Below, piece after piece: positions 25,618 through 34,527 of a DNA stretch of 64,000 nucleotides. Position 1 is the first letter of the stretch, and every line of letters begins with the position of its first letter. Both the position numbers and the translations under genes were made by a program. The stretch spans positions 124,001 through 188,000 of the forward strand of contig JAPKMP010000008.1 of NCBI GenBank assembly GCA_026645935.1, written 5' to 3'. Source of the DNA: Candidatus Villigracilaceae bacterium. Lineage in GTDB: Bacteria > Chloroflexota > Anaerolineae > Anaerolineales > Villigracilaceae. Below the pieces are notes generated by a model. The model had not been told where the DNA came from. It made no database searches and saw nothing but the letters and a program-made list of their open reading frames with translations.

Positions 25618-26312
25618 GCGGACCCCCCGTTCCCCTTTTCGATGACATCCAGTTCGCCGTCCTTCAAGCGGATGATGCGCTGCGCCTGCTCGGCGATCTT
25701 TTGATCGTGCGTGACGATGACGAGCGTCGTGCCGAGTTCTTTATTCAGAGAAAGAAGAAGATTCATGATCTCCTTGCCCACTTTCGAGTCGAGGTTGCCG
25801 GTCGGTTCGTCCGCCATGATGATGGCGGGGTTATTCACAAGCGCCCGCGCCACCGCCACGCGCTGCTGCTGCCCACCGGAAAGCTCATAAGGTCGATGTG
25901 TCATGCGATCTGCCAAGCCCACGGCTTCGAGGGCTTTCTGGGCGCGTTCGCGGCGTCCCTGGGTCAGGCCGGCGTACCGCAACGGCAATTCCACATTTCC
26001 CAGCGCAGTCAGGCGCGAAAGCAAATTGAAACTTTGAAATACGAAACCGATCTTTCGGTTGCGCACGCTTGCGAGTTGATCGTCGTTCATCTGCGCGACG
26101 GATTCGCCGTCAAGGATGTATTCACCGGAGGTTGGGCGGTCAAGACAGCCAAGCGTGTTCATCATGGTGGATTTGCCAGACCCGCTGGGTCCCATGATCG
26201 CAACGACCTCTCCGCGAGTCACATCGAAGGAAACATCGCGCAAGGCTTGCACTTCGATCTCGCCCATGACGTAGGTCTTTGTCAGGCTGCGCGCTTCGAT
26301 GACCCAGTCCAT
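25614..26312 (-). CDS. MacB/LolD-type ABC transporter ATP-binding protein
   Basis: The 232-residue ATPase has Walker A GPSGSGKS, signature LSGGQQQRVAVARAL, Walker B IIMADEPTGNLDS and H-loop VTHD. The VMGEIEVQALRDVSFDV opening is typical of the MacB/LolD group. The ATG at 26312 is preferred, with GGAG six bases before it and one base after the adaptor stop; an upstream ATG at 26327 would overlap that gene. It energises the permease encoded next. Confidence 0.92.
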   Translation of the reverse strand: MDWVIEARSLTKTYVMGEIEVQALRDVSFDVTRGEVVAIMGPSGSGKSTMMNTLGCLDRPTSGEYILDGESVAQMNDDQLASVRNRKIGFVFQSFNLLSRLTALGNVELPLRYAGLTQGRRERAQKALEAVGLADRMTHRPYELSGGQQQRVAVARALVNNPAIIMADEPTGNLDSKVGKEIMNLLLSLNKELGTTLVIVTHDQKIAEQAQRIIRLKDGELDVIEKGNGGSA

Positions 26313-26313
26313 G

Positions 26314-27576
26314 CTAATCTCCGCCAAAAGGTCCGCCGCTAAACGTTGGCGGATTGAGGACGATCAAGTCGCCCTCCTTCAGATCGCCCTGGATCAGTAC
26401 GCTCATCGTGTCGGAGGATGCGCCGAGGGTGATCTTGACCGGTTGAGGGATTCCATCCTGCAGGATATATACGACCCGTTCCCCATCCACCAATCGGACG
26501 GCGCGGTTCGGGACCAGCAACGCATCTTTTACCTCTTCGACGATGACGCTCACCGCCGCGGTCATCCCCGGTTTGACCTGCTCGTCCGCGTCGGTCAATT
26601 CCACGGTGACGGTGAAACTCACGACGCCGCCGACCGTATCGCCAGCCTGGCCCGCTTCCAGGACTTTGCCGTGATATACCTTGTTCAAGACGGCATCGAA
26701 GGCAAGAGTGGCATCCTGGCCGATCGCGACACTATTGATATCCACTTCGGAGACTTGCACATCAACGAGCAGACTCGAAAGATCATCCACGCGGAATCCA
26801 ACAGTTCCCGGTGAGACCTGGTCTCCAATCTTGGGGCTTGACTGAGTTACCCTGCCATCGAAAGGCGCGATCAGCCTGGCGAGATTCAAGGTCGCCTCGG
26901 CTGCTGCGACACGGGCGCGAGCCGCCTGTACCGCATCGGATTCCTCGCCCTTCATCAATCGTTCGAGTTCGCGCCGGGCATCTTCAAGCTTTGCTTCGGC
27001 AAGGGCAAGGTCACGGTCAGCTTCGGCAATGGTCTCGGGGCTGGCATAGCCTCTGTATTCCTTGGTTTTCAAATCCCCGAACTGGTCGTACCAGACTTCT
27101 TTAATATCGATCTTGCCGTTCAATTCCATGCGCCAATTGTAGGCTTTCTCGTAGGCTTTCTCCGCCTTTTCAACAGCCTTTTGCGCTTCGATCAACGCCG
27201 TATCAGATTCGAGCAGGTCTTCGAGCGCCTGCCGGGCATTGATCAGGTCTGCCTCGGCGAGGATGATCGACTGACTGAGCGAAGCCTTGTCGAGTTCGGC
27301 AAGAACTTCTCCACTGGCGACCGTGTCACCGATGGCCACGTTCACGGCTCCGACGATTCCATTTGTTTGCCAATTGAGGACGGCCGTCCGGTTTGCGCGG
27401 ACGCTGCCCGTCGCACCGACGGATGCCGCAAGGTCCCCGTGCTCGAGCGGAACGGTCTCGAAGACGGCCTGTTCGGGCTGGCGCGACATCGAAAACAAGG
27501 CAACCAATAGAATAACGGCGACCACGCCGATGACGATCCATGCACGGCGCGATATTTTCGCAAGGAATTTACGCAT
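26314..27576 (-). CDS. HlyD/MacA-type membrane fusion (adaptor) protein
   Basis: The 420-residue protein has an N-terminal helix (AWIVIGVVAVILLVALF), a biotinyl-lipoyl-like half (GIVGAVNVAIGDTVASGEVLAELD), a long coiled-coil hairpin at about residues 105-235 rich in Ala/Glu/Lys, a second lipoyl half (APFDGRVTQSSPKIGDQV), and beta-barrel domains. ATG at 27576 has GGAGG nine bases upstream. It heads the HlyD-ATPase-permease-lipoprotein operon. Such adaptors in monoderm bacteria bind the permease's outer domain. Confidence 0.9.
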   Translation of the reverse strand: MRKFLAKISRRAWIVIGVVAVILLVALFSMSRQPEQAVFETVPLEHGDLAASVGATGSVRANRTAVLNWQTNGIVGAVNVAIGDTVASGEVLAELDKASLSQSIILAEADLINARQALEDLLESDTALIEAQKAVEKAEKAYEKAYNWRMELNGKIDIKEVWYDQFGDLKTKEYRGYASPETIAEADRDLALAEAKLEDARRELERLMKGEESDAVQAARARVAAAEATLNLARLIAPFDGRVTQSSPKIGDQVSPGTVGFRVDDLSSLLVDVQVSEVDINSVAIGQDATLAFDAVLNKVYHGKVLEAGQAGDTVGGVVSFTVTVELTDADEQVKPGMTAAVSVIVEEVKDALLVPNRAVRLVDGERVVYILQDGIPQPVKITLGASSDTMSVLIQGDLKEGDLIVLNPPTFSGGPFGGD

Positions 27577-27680
27577 TATTGAAATCCTCCGATGAAACCA
27601 TGACGGGTATATCACACTATATACGAAATAATGTGGATAAACTGTGCAGATTCGAGCCAGACAATTCTAATTCAAGGGGA

Positions 27681-27721
27681 AGATATTTATTACGACACAG
27701 GCGTCGTATTAAGAAATATCT
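27681..27721. promoter_or_regulatory. Extended inverted repeat (operator or hairpin) upstream of the export operon
   Basis: AGATATTT (27681-27688) matches AAATATCT (27714-27721), and inside it TACGAC (27691-27696) matches GTCGTA (27703-27708). It lies in the 261-nt gap between the divergent HlyD and GltD-like genes. Its position suits a regulator-binding site; no regulator gene is adjacent. The rest of the gap is AT-rich and holds no gene. Confidence 0.45.
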
Positions 27722-27837
27722 AATAAAGTCATGACGATTGTCTTTCTGTTTTGTGACATTTACGTCTTTGTATCTCCGAATTGATTGGGTATCATCCAAT
27801 TATCTTACTTGTGTTTCCATTTAAATTCGGAGGAAGA

Positions 27838-29286
27838 ATGCAGGCTGTCCCAAGCGAATTCTTAGCCATTGACCGCAGAGAACGGGCAAACCGTCCTTTT
27901 TTCGATCTGGATCTTCGCCCGGCGGATGTGCGCACCTGTGATTTCGAAGATGTAGTGATCGACTTCTCGCCGGAACGCGCCATGGTCGAAGCCGCGCGCT
28001 GCATCCATTGCCCGGATCCGGCTCCCTGCATGGTGGCATGCCCGACCTCGAACGATATCCCATCGGCGATGTGGCTGATCGAGCAGGGAAAGTTCGTGGA
28101 AGCGGCGGGCATTTACCATAAGACCAGTTCCCTGCCGGAAATCTGCGGGCGGGTTTGTCCGCATGAGGCGCTGTGCCAGGGCTCGTGTGTGCTGAACAAA
28201 CATCAAACCCCGGTATTGTGCGGTGAACTCGAAGCCTTTACCGTTGACTACGAACGACGGACGCAGGGCTATATTATTCCATTGACGATTCCCGGCGGAA
28301 GAAAAATTGCTATCGTGGGGGCAGGACCGGCGGGGTTGGGATGCGCGGATATCCTCCTGCAAAAAGGACATGAAGTCACGTTTTTCGAATCCAAGCCGAA
28401 ACCGGGCGGATTGCTTGTTTACGGCATCCCGAATTTCAAACTGCCGAAGGATGTGTGGCAGGAAAAATGGGAGGAGTTCGAACGCGCGGGAGTGAAGTTC
28501 GAGGGCAACACTTATATTGGAAAGGACAAGACCATCGACGATCTGTTCGCCGAAGGTTTCGATGCGGTCTTTATCGGTGTCGGTTCGGAAGTGGACGCAA
28601 AAATGGAAGACACCCCGGGCACCGACCTCCCCGGAGTGTATGAAGCGACCGATTTTCTCATCCGCGGAAATATCCCCTTGGATCAACTTCCTGAGTCGAT
28701 GAGAAAGCCGTTGGAGATCGGCAAGCGGGTGGTGGTGATCGGCGGCGGCGATACAGCGTCCGATTGCCTGCGCACAGCATTGAGACTCGAAGCCGACGAA
28801 GTGACCTGTTTGTACCGCCGAACGGAAAAGGAAATGCCCGGCGGCAAGAAAGACCGCCAGATGGCGAAGGACGAAGGAGCGAAATACCGCTTCCTGACCC
28901 AGCCGGTTAAGTTCATCGCCGGCCCGGACGGCCGACTCGCCGCTGTGGAATGCATCGAAATGGTGCTCGGCGAGCCCGATAAAAAAGGCCGCCGCAAGCC
29001 CGTGCCCGTAGAGGGCTCAAACTTCAGCGTTGCAGCGGATACCGCCATCCTTGCTCTCGGTTACTGGCCTGACCCGATCATCAGCAAAACGACTCCCGAT
29101 CTCGAAACACACGACTGGGGCTTGATCACGGTCAAGGACAAAGCCAAAGGGAGCACGAGCCGCGAAGGTGTATTCTCCGGCGGCGACTGCGTGACCGGTC
29201 CCGATCTCGTCGTGACCGCGATGGTGGCGGGAAGAAAAGCGGGGCTTGCGATCGATGAGTTTTTGAAGGGAAAGAGCGGAGATTAG
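27838..29286 (+). CDS. NADPH-dependent glutamate synthase small-subunit-like flavoprotein (GltD/NfnB type)
   Basis: The 482-residue protein starts at an ATG preceded by CGGAGGAAGA. Residues about 40-135 form the domain that holds two [4Fe-4S] clusters, with CIHCPDPAPCMVACP and CGRVCPHEALCQGSC. The FAD-binding GAGPAGLGCADILL follows at about 160, and the NADPH-binding GGGDTASD at about 305. The C-terminal GGDCVTGPDLVVTAMVAGRKAG closes the FAD site. It could be glutamate synthase beta, the NfnB subunit of a bifurcating transhydrogenase, or a sulfide dehydrogenase subunit. No glutamate synthase large subunit or NfnA is next to it, so the partner is unknown. Confidence 0.85.
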   Translation: MQAVPSEFLAIDRRERANRPFFDLDLRPADVRTCDFEDVVIDFSPERAMVEAARCIHCPDPAPCMVACPTSNDIPSAMWLIEQGKFVEAAGIYHKTSSLPEICGRVCPHEALCQGSCVLNKHQTPVLCGELEAFTVDYERRTQGYIIPLTIPGGRKIAIVGAGPAGLGCADILLQKGHEVTFFESKPKPGGLLVYGIPNFKLPKDVWQEKWEEFERAGVKFEGNTYIGKDKTIDDLFAEGFDAVFIGVGSEVDAKMEDTPGTDLPGVYEATDFLIRGNIPLDQLPESMRKPLEIGKRVVVIGGGDTASDCLRTALRLEADEVTCLYRRTEKEMPGGKKDRQMAKDEGAKYRFLTQPVKFIAGPDGRLAAVECIEMVLGEPDKKGRRKPVPVEGSNFSVAADTAILALGYWPDPIISKTTPDLETHDWGLITVKDKAKGSTSREGVFSGGDCVTGPDLVVTAMVAGRKAGLAIDEFLKGKSGD

Positions 29287-29344
29287 AGGATTAGAGAGTA
29301 GAGGATTGTGGTTTCGTAGATTACCTGTTGAGGGCAGGTCGAAA

Positions 29345-29379
29345 GCACGGCAGAGCCACCAGCTCTGCCGTGTGCTTTT
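29345..29379 (+). terminator. Rho-independent terminator
   Basis: CACGGCAGAGC (29346-29356) pairs with GCTCTGCCGTG (29362-29372) over a 5-base loop, followed by TGCTTTTA. It ends the GltD-like transcript. Confidence 0.88.
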
Positions 29380-29644
29380 ACAAAATCCAGGCGTATAATC
29401 GACACAAGTATTTAACAGGTTTATTTGAATCTACCCGCATAAGGAACTACAGATGCGATATATAGTAAATTTCTGCTCAATATATAATTGAGCAGATCGA
29501 TTCACAAACCTCGATGAAAGTAAAATGTCATGCCTGTTGAGACGCAGCACAGGTATTCAGTTCCCTCCGCCCGGGGCAGGATAAATCAAAATATCCCTTC
29601 ATGACACAAATCTGTTTGGTGGATTTAGAAATGGAGTCATAAAA
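29380..29644. other. AT-rich intergenic region with a small hairpin
   Basis: Together with the terminator this forms a 358-nt gene-free gap. It contains GTATAAT at 29393-29399 and a perfect stem, TCTGCTCAA (29472-29480) with TTGAGCAGA (29488-29496). I see no ORF or known RNA. The lower G+C here than in neighbouring genes might mark an insertion edge. Confidence 0.5.
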
Positions 29645-30328
29645 ATGGTATTACCGGATTATTGGCTAACACGACCTAGTGCAAACTTCGAAGAAACTAC
29701 GCGGAATGAGTTCGATGAATTGTGGAATTCAACCCTCAGCATTGGCGGATGCCCAACCATCGAATACACATTGCCCTATCCCAAGTGGCAGTTCCTTTGT
29801 CATCTCGCCGATCATCATGGAATTGCCATGCATGGGTCCGGCGATCCCAGTATCGCCGTATTCGAACCACGTCAATCCAATGACCTCAACGAATTCGGCA
29901 ATCAGAAAGCCATCTATGCTGCCTCGGATGGCTTATGGGCGATGTTCTTTGCCATCGTCGATCGCGACCGCGTGAGGTCGATCACCAATGCCTGTGTTCG
30001 CCTGGCAGATGAAACAGGCATATTCCAGGGTCCCTTCTATGTTTTTTCTATCAGTCAATCAGCTCTTCCAAATCAACCCTGGCGGCGCGGCACTGTCTAC
30101 CTCCTGCCAAGCACCACTTTCATTACCCAGCCGCCGATGGCTTTTGGCTCTCATCAAGTTCATATAGCACAACTCGCGAGCTTTGAGCCTGTTCCGCCGT
30201 TGGCGAATCTCACCATCACACCAGAGGATTTTCCCTTCCTGCCGGAAATCAGGGGGCATGATGATGAGCGACTCCAGGAATATGCGACAGCACTACAAAC
30301 CGGTTCGCCCTGGCCCCGGGACCTGTGA
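29645..30328 (+). CDS. Protein of unknown function, possibly ADP-ribosyltransferase-like
   Basis: The 227-residue soluble product matches no family I can name with certainty. The segment GIAMHGSGDPSIAVFEPRQS, then FGNQKAIYAASDGLWAMFF, recalls the H-[G]-[ST] and Y motifs of ART-fold enzymes, where the first His and a Tyr bind NAD. The third catalytic position is not clear. The C-terminal part (about 140-200) looks beta-rich with many Pro residues. It stands alone after a low-G+C gap and is followed 66 nt later by another small unknown gene. Treat the ART idea as a hypothesis. Confidence 0.5.
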   Translation: MVLPDYWLTRPSANFEETTRNEFDELWNSTLSIGGCPTIEYTLPYPKWQFLCHLADHHGIAMHGSGDPSIAVFEPRQSNDLNEFGNQKAIYAASDGLWAMFFAIVDRDRVRSITNACVRLADETGIFQGPFYVFSISQSALPNQPWRRGTVYLLPSTTFITQPPMAFGSHQVHIAQLASFEPVPPLANLTITPEDFPFLPEIRGHDDERLQEYATALQTGSPWPRDL

Positions 30329-30394
30329 TAACCAAGCAAAGCCGCCCAACCATCGTGAGAGGCGCATCAAGACAATCCAATATGGATTCCTTAA

Positions 30395-30787
30395 ATGAAT
30401 GAAAAAATCCGCCCGCAGGCATGGCAATTCACAGGCCGCTGGATCGGTGAATCCCAAGAGATAGACCGACCGGCGCACATCTGGGAGATCCGTCAGACGG
30501 GCAGGTTTGTGTCGATAGATAACTTGTGGGAGGGTGAGACTTCGTTCCGGAAGATGACCGGAACCCTGATCGAGGGGCAGGCGGCGTTCACGATTATTGA
30601 CACCTACCGCGCGGTGATGGTCGATCCGCAGCATTTTATCATCGCGGGCTGGGACACGATCTACCAAGGTGAGGAACTCGTCGCCAGGTATGATGTCGTA
30701 TTTTCTCGCCCGGGAATTGCCGAGCTCACCGCGCATCAAGTATGGCTGGAATGGAAGAAAAGAGAATCCGCAATGTCGGATGAATAG
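30395..30787 (+). CDS. Small protein of unknown function, lipocalin-like pattern
   Basis: The 130-residue protein is rich in alternating beta-type segments (FTGRWIGESQ, HIWEIRQTGRFVSIDNLWEG, GQAAFTIIDTYRAVMV). This is the rhythm of a small beta-barrel such as lipocalin-type domains. There is no signal peptide or membrane helix. It begins 66 nt after the preceding unknown gene on the same strand. I cannot assign a role. Confidence 0.6.
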   Translation: MNEKIRPQAWQFTGRWIGESQEIDRPAHIWEIRQTGRFVSIDNLWEGETSFRKMTGTLIEGQAAFTIIDTYRAVMVDPQHFIIAGWDTIYQGEELVARYDVVFSRPGIAELTAHQVWLEWKKRESAMSDE

Positions 30788-30828
30788 CAATCAGTCTCAT
30801 GGAGTCGAATTACAGAATCCAATCCCCG

Positions 30829-32052
30829 CTATTGTGTAACCATGAATGGCGCGGCTTGTGACTTCAACAAACGGATCGCCTCGCCGAATGGGAAGCGGTC
30901 AAGGTCGAGCCCGCCGGGAGTCACCACCCAAAGGACGGGGCAGCGAGGCGCTTGTCCGGGAAATTGACCAATGCCATCTGTGAGATAAATCGCCACGGTC
31001 TTGCCCCACAAAAACGGATGCGCCGCGATTTGGTCGAAGAACGGGCGGAAATCGGTTCCGCCTCCGCCTTGCGGCGCGGGAATCTGCGAATCCGGTTTAA
31101 GGGGATAAGGTCCATATAAAGCGGCGTCGGCATAATACAGTTCACAGCGTAAATGTGGATACGCGCGTAAAATGGCGCGTACTTCGCCGATGAAAGTCTG
31201 TATTTCGACGCTGCCTACCGAGCCGCTTGTGTCGACGCAAACCAAGACCTGCACCGATTCACCCGCGAGCGTATCAAGGTACATCCTTTGGCCGACGAAT
31301 CGCCGGTCGAAATCCTGAAAATCGGTTGGCGTTTGCGTAAGATAGCGCCATAGATATGTCCGCCAATCCAATTGCGCCCCAATAACGCCAGGCATCTCTC
31401 GTTGAATTCCTGCCGGCATTTTTCCCGCCGCCAAGGTCTTTGCCGCCATCTGAGCCTGTTCCAGCGCGTTACGCCAGTGACCCTCAAGGGCTTCCTTCGA
31501 TGCTTTTCCTTCGCCTTCACCCTCGCCAGGTTTCCGCCCTGGTTCTTGCATTTCGTGACCCGGGCCGGTCATTCCATGCGATGACTCAGCATCTCCGGGA
31601 GATGCGTCAAGCAGATCGTTCATCGGCGGAGGAGGAGGTCCCGCCTTCTTGATCAGGACCTCATAGGCTTCTTCCGCGCCGAGGCGTTCGAGGGATTTAT
31701 CTCGCAACCCTCCCTCGGGCAGTTGATACCCCTCCTGCAATATCATGCCGTTGATGACGATGTCCGCAGCTGCATTCCAAACCTGTGGATGGCGTCCCGC
31801 CCGCCTCGTTGGATGGAGAAGCGCGGCATGCAAGACTTCATGAAGTAAAAGCCCGTCCTGTTCCGGCGATGTCAATTTATTCCAGAACTCCGGGTTGATG
31901 AAAATCGTCCGCCCGTCTGTGGCTGCGCTTGGAATTTGTCGACTCTCTTCGAAGCGCGCGTAGAGCGCCAGCGTCGCAAAAAATGCGCTCCGTTCGGTGA
32001 TGCGCAGGATCGACGCGCTCACTGTTTGCTGGAGTTCCTCATCAAGCTTCAT
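30829..32052 (-). CDS. VWA-like / DUF2201 putative metallopeptidase
   Basis: The 407-residue protein joins two parts. The N-terminal DUF2201 region (about residues 40-140) has an HExxH-type motif, LLLHEVLHAALLHP. The middle is a Pro/Gly-rich charged linker. The C-terminal VWA-like domain has a MIDAS-type start VCVDTSGSVGS and the segment ELYYADAALYG. Its start overlaps the end of a MoxR ATPase gene by 11 nt (ATG 32052), so the two proteins are made together. MoxR/VWA pairs act as chaperone-like systems that mature or remodel metal-containing or large complexes. The client is unknown. Confidence 0.85.
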   Translation of the reverse strand: MKLDEELQQTVSASILRITERSAFFATLALYARFEESRQIPSAATDGRTIFINPEFWNKLTSPEQDGLLLHEVLHAALLHPTRRAGRHPQVWNAAADIVINGMILQEGYQLPEGGLRDKSLERLGAEEAYEVLIKKAGPPPPPMNDLLDASPGDAESSHGMTGPGHEMQEPGRKPGEGEGEGKASKEALEGHWRNALEQAQMAAKTLAAGKMPAGIQREMPGVIGAQLDWRTYLWRYLTQTPTDFQDFDRRFVGQRMYLDTLAGESVQVLVCVDTSGSVGSVEIQTFIGEVRAILRAYPHLRCELYYADAALYGPYPLKPDSQIPAPQGGGGTDFRPFFDQIAAHPFLWGKTVAIYLTDGIGQFPGQAPRCPVLWVVTPGGLDLDRFPFGEAIRLLKSQAAPFMVTQ

Positions 32053-33058
32053 TGGAAGGTTCACCCATCAAGCGGCGATACTCCCCCATCCATTTTACGA
32101 GTTCCGGGTCCTTGTTGATCAGTGCAAAAAGCGGTTTGATCATCTGCCGCGCTCGCATGAGCCGAAAAAGGTCGGTTGCGCAAAGCTGCACCCATTCCAT
32201 TGGGGCGTTGCGCGTCATCCAGCGGAACGCGTGATAACCCGTTTGCGGCTCGCCCACGCGGGTGAGAAGCCCGACCACTGTGGCATATCGCATGGACGGC
32301 TCGCCAGGAAAGGAAATTCCATCGCCTTCACCTCGTAGAATTTGCGCCAGGTCGGGGATCCTGTGATAAAGCGCAGTATACGCATTGAACTCTGTTGCCG
32401 CCGCCGCACCGACCGCAGCAGTGATGTCCAACCCAACACGGTGCAGGTGACTCGCCATTTCCCACGAACGCGGTGAGGGCCAGGCGGGCTGCTGCGGATC
32501 CAGTTTGTGGATCAGTTCGGGGCGGAATGAAAGAAACGCGATAATGTGCTCGTGCGCATTCGCTGCCAGCGCATAGTTCTTGAAACTTTCGAAATCGGGC
32601 TGGACTTCCAAATGCAAAAAGCGGTTGGCAAGCGGCGCCGGCATATCGAACACTGCCGCGCGGTCCTCACTGCGGTTTCCCGCCGCCCAGATGAACCAGC
32701 CATTTGGAACCACATAACTGCCGACGCGCCGATCCAAAATCAATTGCTGCGCCATTCCCTGCATCGTTGGCGGCGCCAGGTTGATCTCATCGAGAAAAAG
32801 AACGCCCTTACCGCTGCGCGGCAGGAACTCGGGCGGATACCAGCGTGAAATCCCTTTTACGGCAACCGGCAAGCCGCGTAAATCGGTGGGAGCGAGTTGT
32901 GAGAGGCGCACATCGATGAACTGCAATTTATGCGCGCCGGCGGTTTGAGCGACGATCGAAGATTTGCCAATGCCGGGCGGTCCCCAAATCATGGTGCTGA
33001 GCTTCAGTCGGTGCTGGACAAGATGGTCCAGGTATTTCTCAAGGTCGGCTGGTTTCAT
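32042..33058 (-). CDS. MoxR family AAA+ ATPase
   Basis: The 338-residue AAA+ protein has Walker A GPPGIGKSS (about residues 26-34), Walker B GVLFLDEINLAPP (about 86-98), sensor 1 FIWAAGNRSEDRA and an arginine finger region around LANRFLHL. MoxR ATPases work with a VWA partner, and that gene follows with an 11-nt overlap. The pair forms a two-gene operon on the minus strand. Confidence 0.9.
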   Translation of the reverse strand: MKPADLEKYLDHLVQHRLKLSTMIWGPPGIGKSSIVAQTAGAHKLQFIDVRLSQLAPTDLRGLPVAVKGISRWYPPEFLPRSGKGVLFLDEINLAPPTMQGMAQQLILDRRVGSYVVPNGWFIWAAGNRSEDRAAVFDMPAPLANRFLHLEVQPDFESFKNYALAANAHEHIIAFLSFRPELIHKLDPQQPAWPSPRSWEMASHLHRVGLDITAAVGAAAATEFNAYTALYHRIPDLAQILRGEGDGISFPGEPSMRYATVVGLLTRVGEPQTGYHAFRWMTRNAPMEWVQLCATDLFRLMRARQMIKPLFALINKDPELVKWMGEYRRLMGEPSNEA

Positions 33059-33187
33059 TGAAAGGTTGACTACTGCTTTCTAAGTAATTGCGAGTGGAGG
33101 GCATCCGCTTACAAATGCTTGGGAATAATCCATCCATCGAATTTTACCGCAGTCCCATCGTCAAACCTGCGAGGTTATTTTACTGGG

Positions 33188-33193
33188 TATAAT
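33188..33193 (+). promoter_or_regulatory. TATAAT box 6 nt before the protease start codon
   Basis: A perfect TATAAT (33188-33193) ends 6 bases before the ATG at 33200, and no Shine-Dalgarno sequence fits between. Transcription would start at or next to the A of the ATG, giving a leaderless mRNA. Confidence 0.55.
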
Positions 33194-33199
33194 CCCCGC

Positions 33200-34477
33200 A
33201 TGATCGAACGCATCCTTCGCGGACTCGAGATGACGTTTCTGCTCTTCATCCTTGCCGCGCTGACAGGGTTCAGCAATCCCTCTCTGACCAACCCAATCGA
33301 AAAAGTACGAGCCTATACGCGCAGTCTTGAATTCGATTACGCTGAGTGGATGGCGGATGCCGCACTCGTTAAAATCCGCGCTGCATCCGTGGACCTGCCG
33401 TATACGCTCGACCGCGAAACCCAAAGGCAGATCGTCGGGGGCTATATCCTGACAACTCAGAGCATTCTCGAAAAGGAATACCAACTCTCGCAGCTTTATG
33501 CAGACCCATCGATTACAGACAAGGATACGGCGACCCTGCCAACCCGCAACGAGTTGGCTGATCTTTATGCGCGCCAAAGCGAGATCGCGCCATTGGCTGA
33601 AGCAATATTACAGGACCAGGTCTCACAGGTTTTGGCAGAGATCGGCCTCACAGCAGTAGGCCAACCCATCCCGAATGTCTGGTATCACTCCACGCCTTTG
33701 CCGATGGCGCTCATCGTCTCACCACGCGACCGCATCGAACAAACTGCAAATATCTCGGTAAACACCGGCATTACCGTGGACGAACAGGTGGAACTCGAAG
33801 ATAAAGTGGCGAAAGGCTTGAACGTTTCCTCCCTTGTCGTTCAGATCGGCGGTGTGGGCGTGTATCCCACCATGGTGATGCGCACGACAGATTTGAACTG
33901 GATGCTCAACACGATCGCACATGAGTGGATCCATAATTACCTTACGCTTCGCCCGCTTGGCATCCTGTATAACGACACGCCCGAACTGCGCACGATGAAC
34001 GAAACCACCGCTTCGATCGCTGGAGACGAGATCGGGATACTTGTCATCGAAAAATTCTATCCGGAATTAAAACCCTCCGCCTCCTTTCCCCGATTGGAGT
34101 TGGTCTCGATTCCCTTTGACCGTCCCGACCCCGGGACTTTGGTCCGCCCGCCGTTCGACTTCCGCGCGCAAATGCATGAGACAAGAATCAATGCGGATGC
34201 CCTGCTGGCAGAAGGAAGAATCGAAGAAGCCGAAGCCTACATGGAAGAACGCAGGCAGGTGTTTTTAAGGAACGGTTATCTGCTGCGCAAGATCAACCAG
34301 GCATATTTTGCGTTCCATGGCGCGTATGCCGATGTCCCCGGCGGCGCGGCGGGAGAAGACCCGGTCGGTCCTGCTGTTCGTGCCTTGCGCGCAAAAAGCA
34401 ATTCGCTTGCGGATTTCATCAACACCATGTCCTGGATGTGGTCTTTCGAGCAGTTACAGGAAAGAGTAAAGCAATAA
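33200..34477 (+). CDS. Membrane-anchored putative zinc metalloprotease
   Basis: The 425-residue protein starts with a charged N-terminus and one signal-anchor helix (MTFLLFILAALTGF). The large outer domain ends in a zincin-type site, TIAHEWIHNYLTLRP (HExxH), followed about 35 residues later by NETTASIAGDEIG, which supplies a likely third ligand. The preceding region SLVVQIGGVGVYPTMVMRTTDLNWML looks like an edge strand for substrate. I do not recognise a named peptidase family. The start was set at the ATG just after a TATAAT box; a longer frame from 33119 would span the promoter. Confidence 0.72.
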   Translation: MIERILRGLEMTFLLFILAALTGFSNPSLTNPIEKVRAYTRSLEFDYAEWMADAALVKIRAASVDLPYTLDRETQRQIVGGYILTTQSILEKEYQLSQLYADPSITDKDTATLPTRNELADLYARQSEIAPLAEAILQDQVSQVLAEIGLTAVGQPIPNVWYHSTPLPMALIVSPRDRIEQTANISVNTGITVDEQVELEDKVAKGLNVSSLVVQIGGVGVYPTMVMRTTDLNWMLNTIAHEWIHNYLTLRPLGILYNDTPELRTMNETTASIAGDEIGILVIEKFYPELKPSASFPRLELVSIPFDRPDPGTLVRPPFDFRAQMHETRINADALLAEGRIEEAEAYMEERRQVFLRNGYLLRKINQAYFAFHGAYADVPGGAAGEDPVGPAVRALRAKSNSLADFINTMSWMWSFEQLQERVKQ

Positions 34478-34527
34478 TTTGCCCTCTGTCCAGCGTCTTC
34501 AGATGTTGAAGTCCTTTTTAGAGAAAA

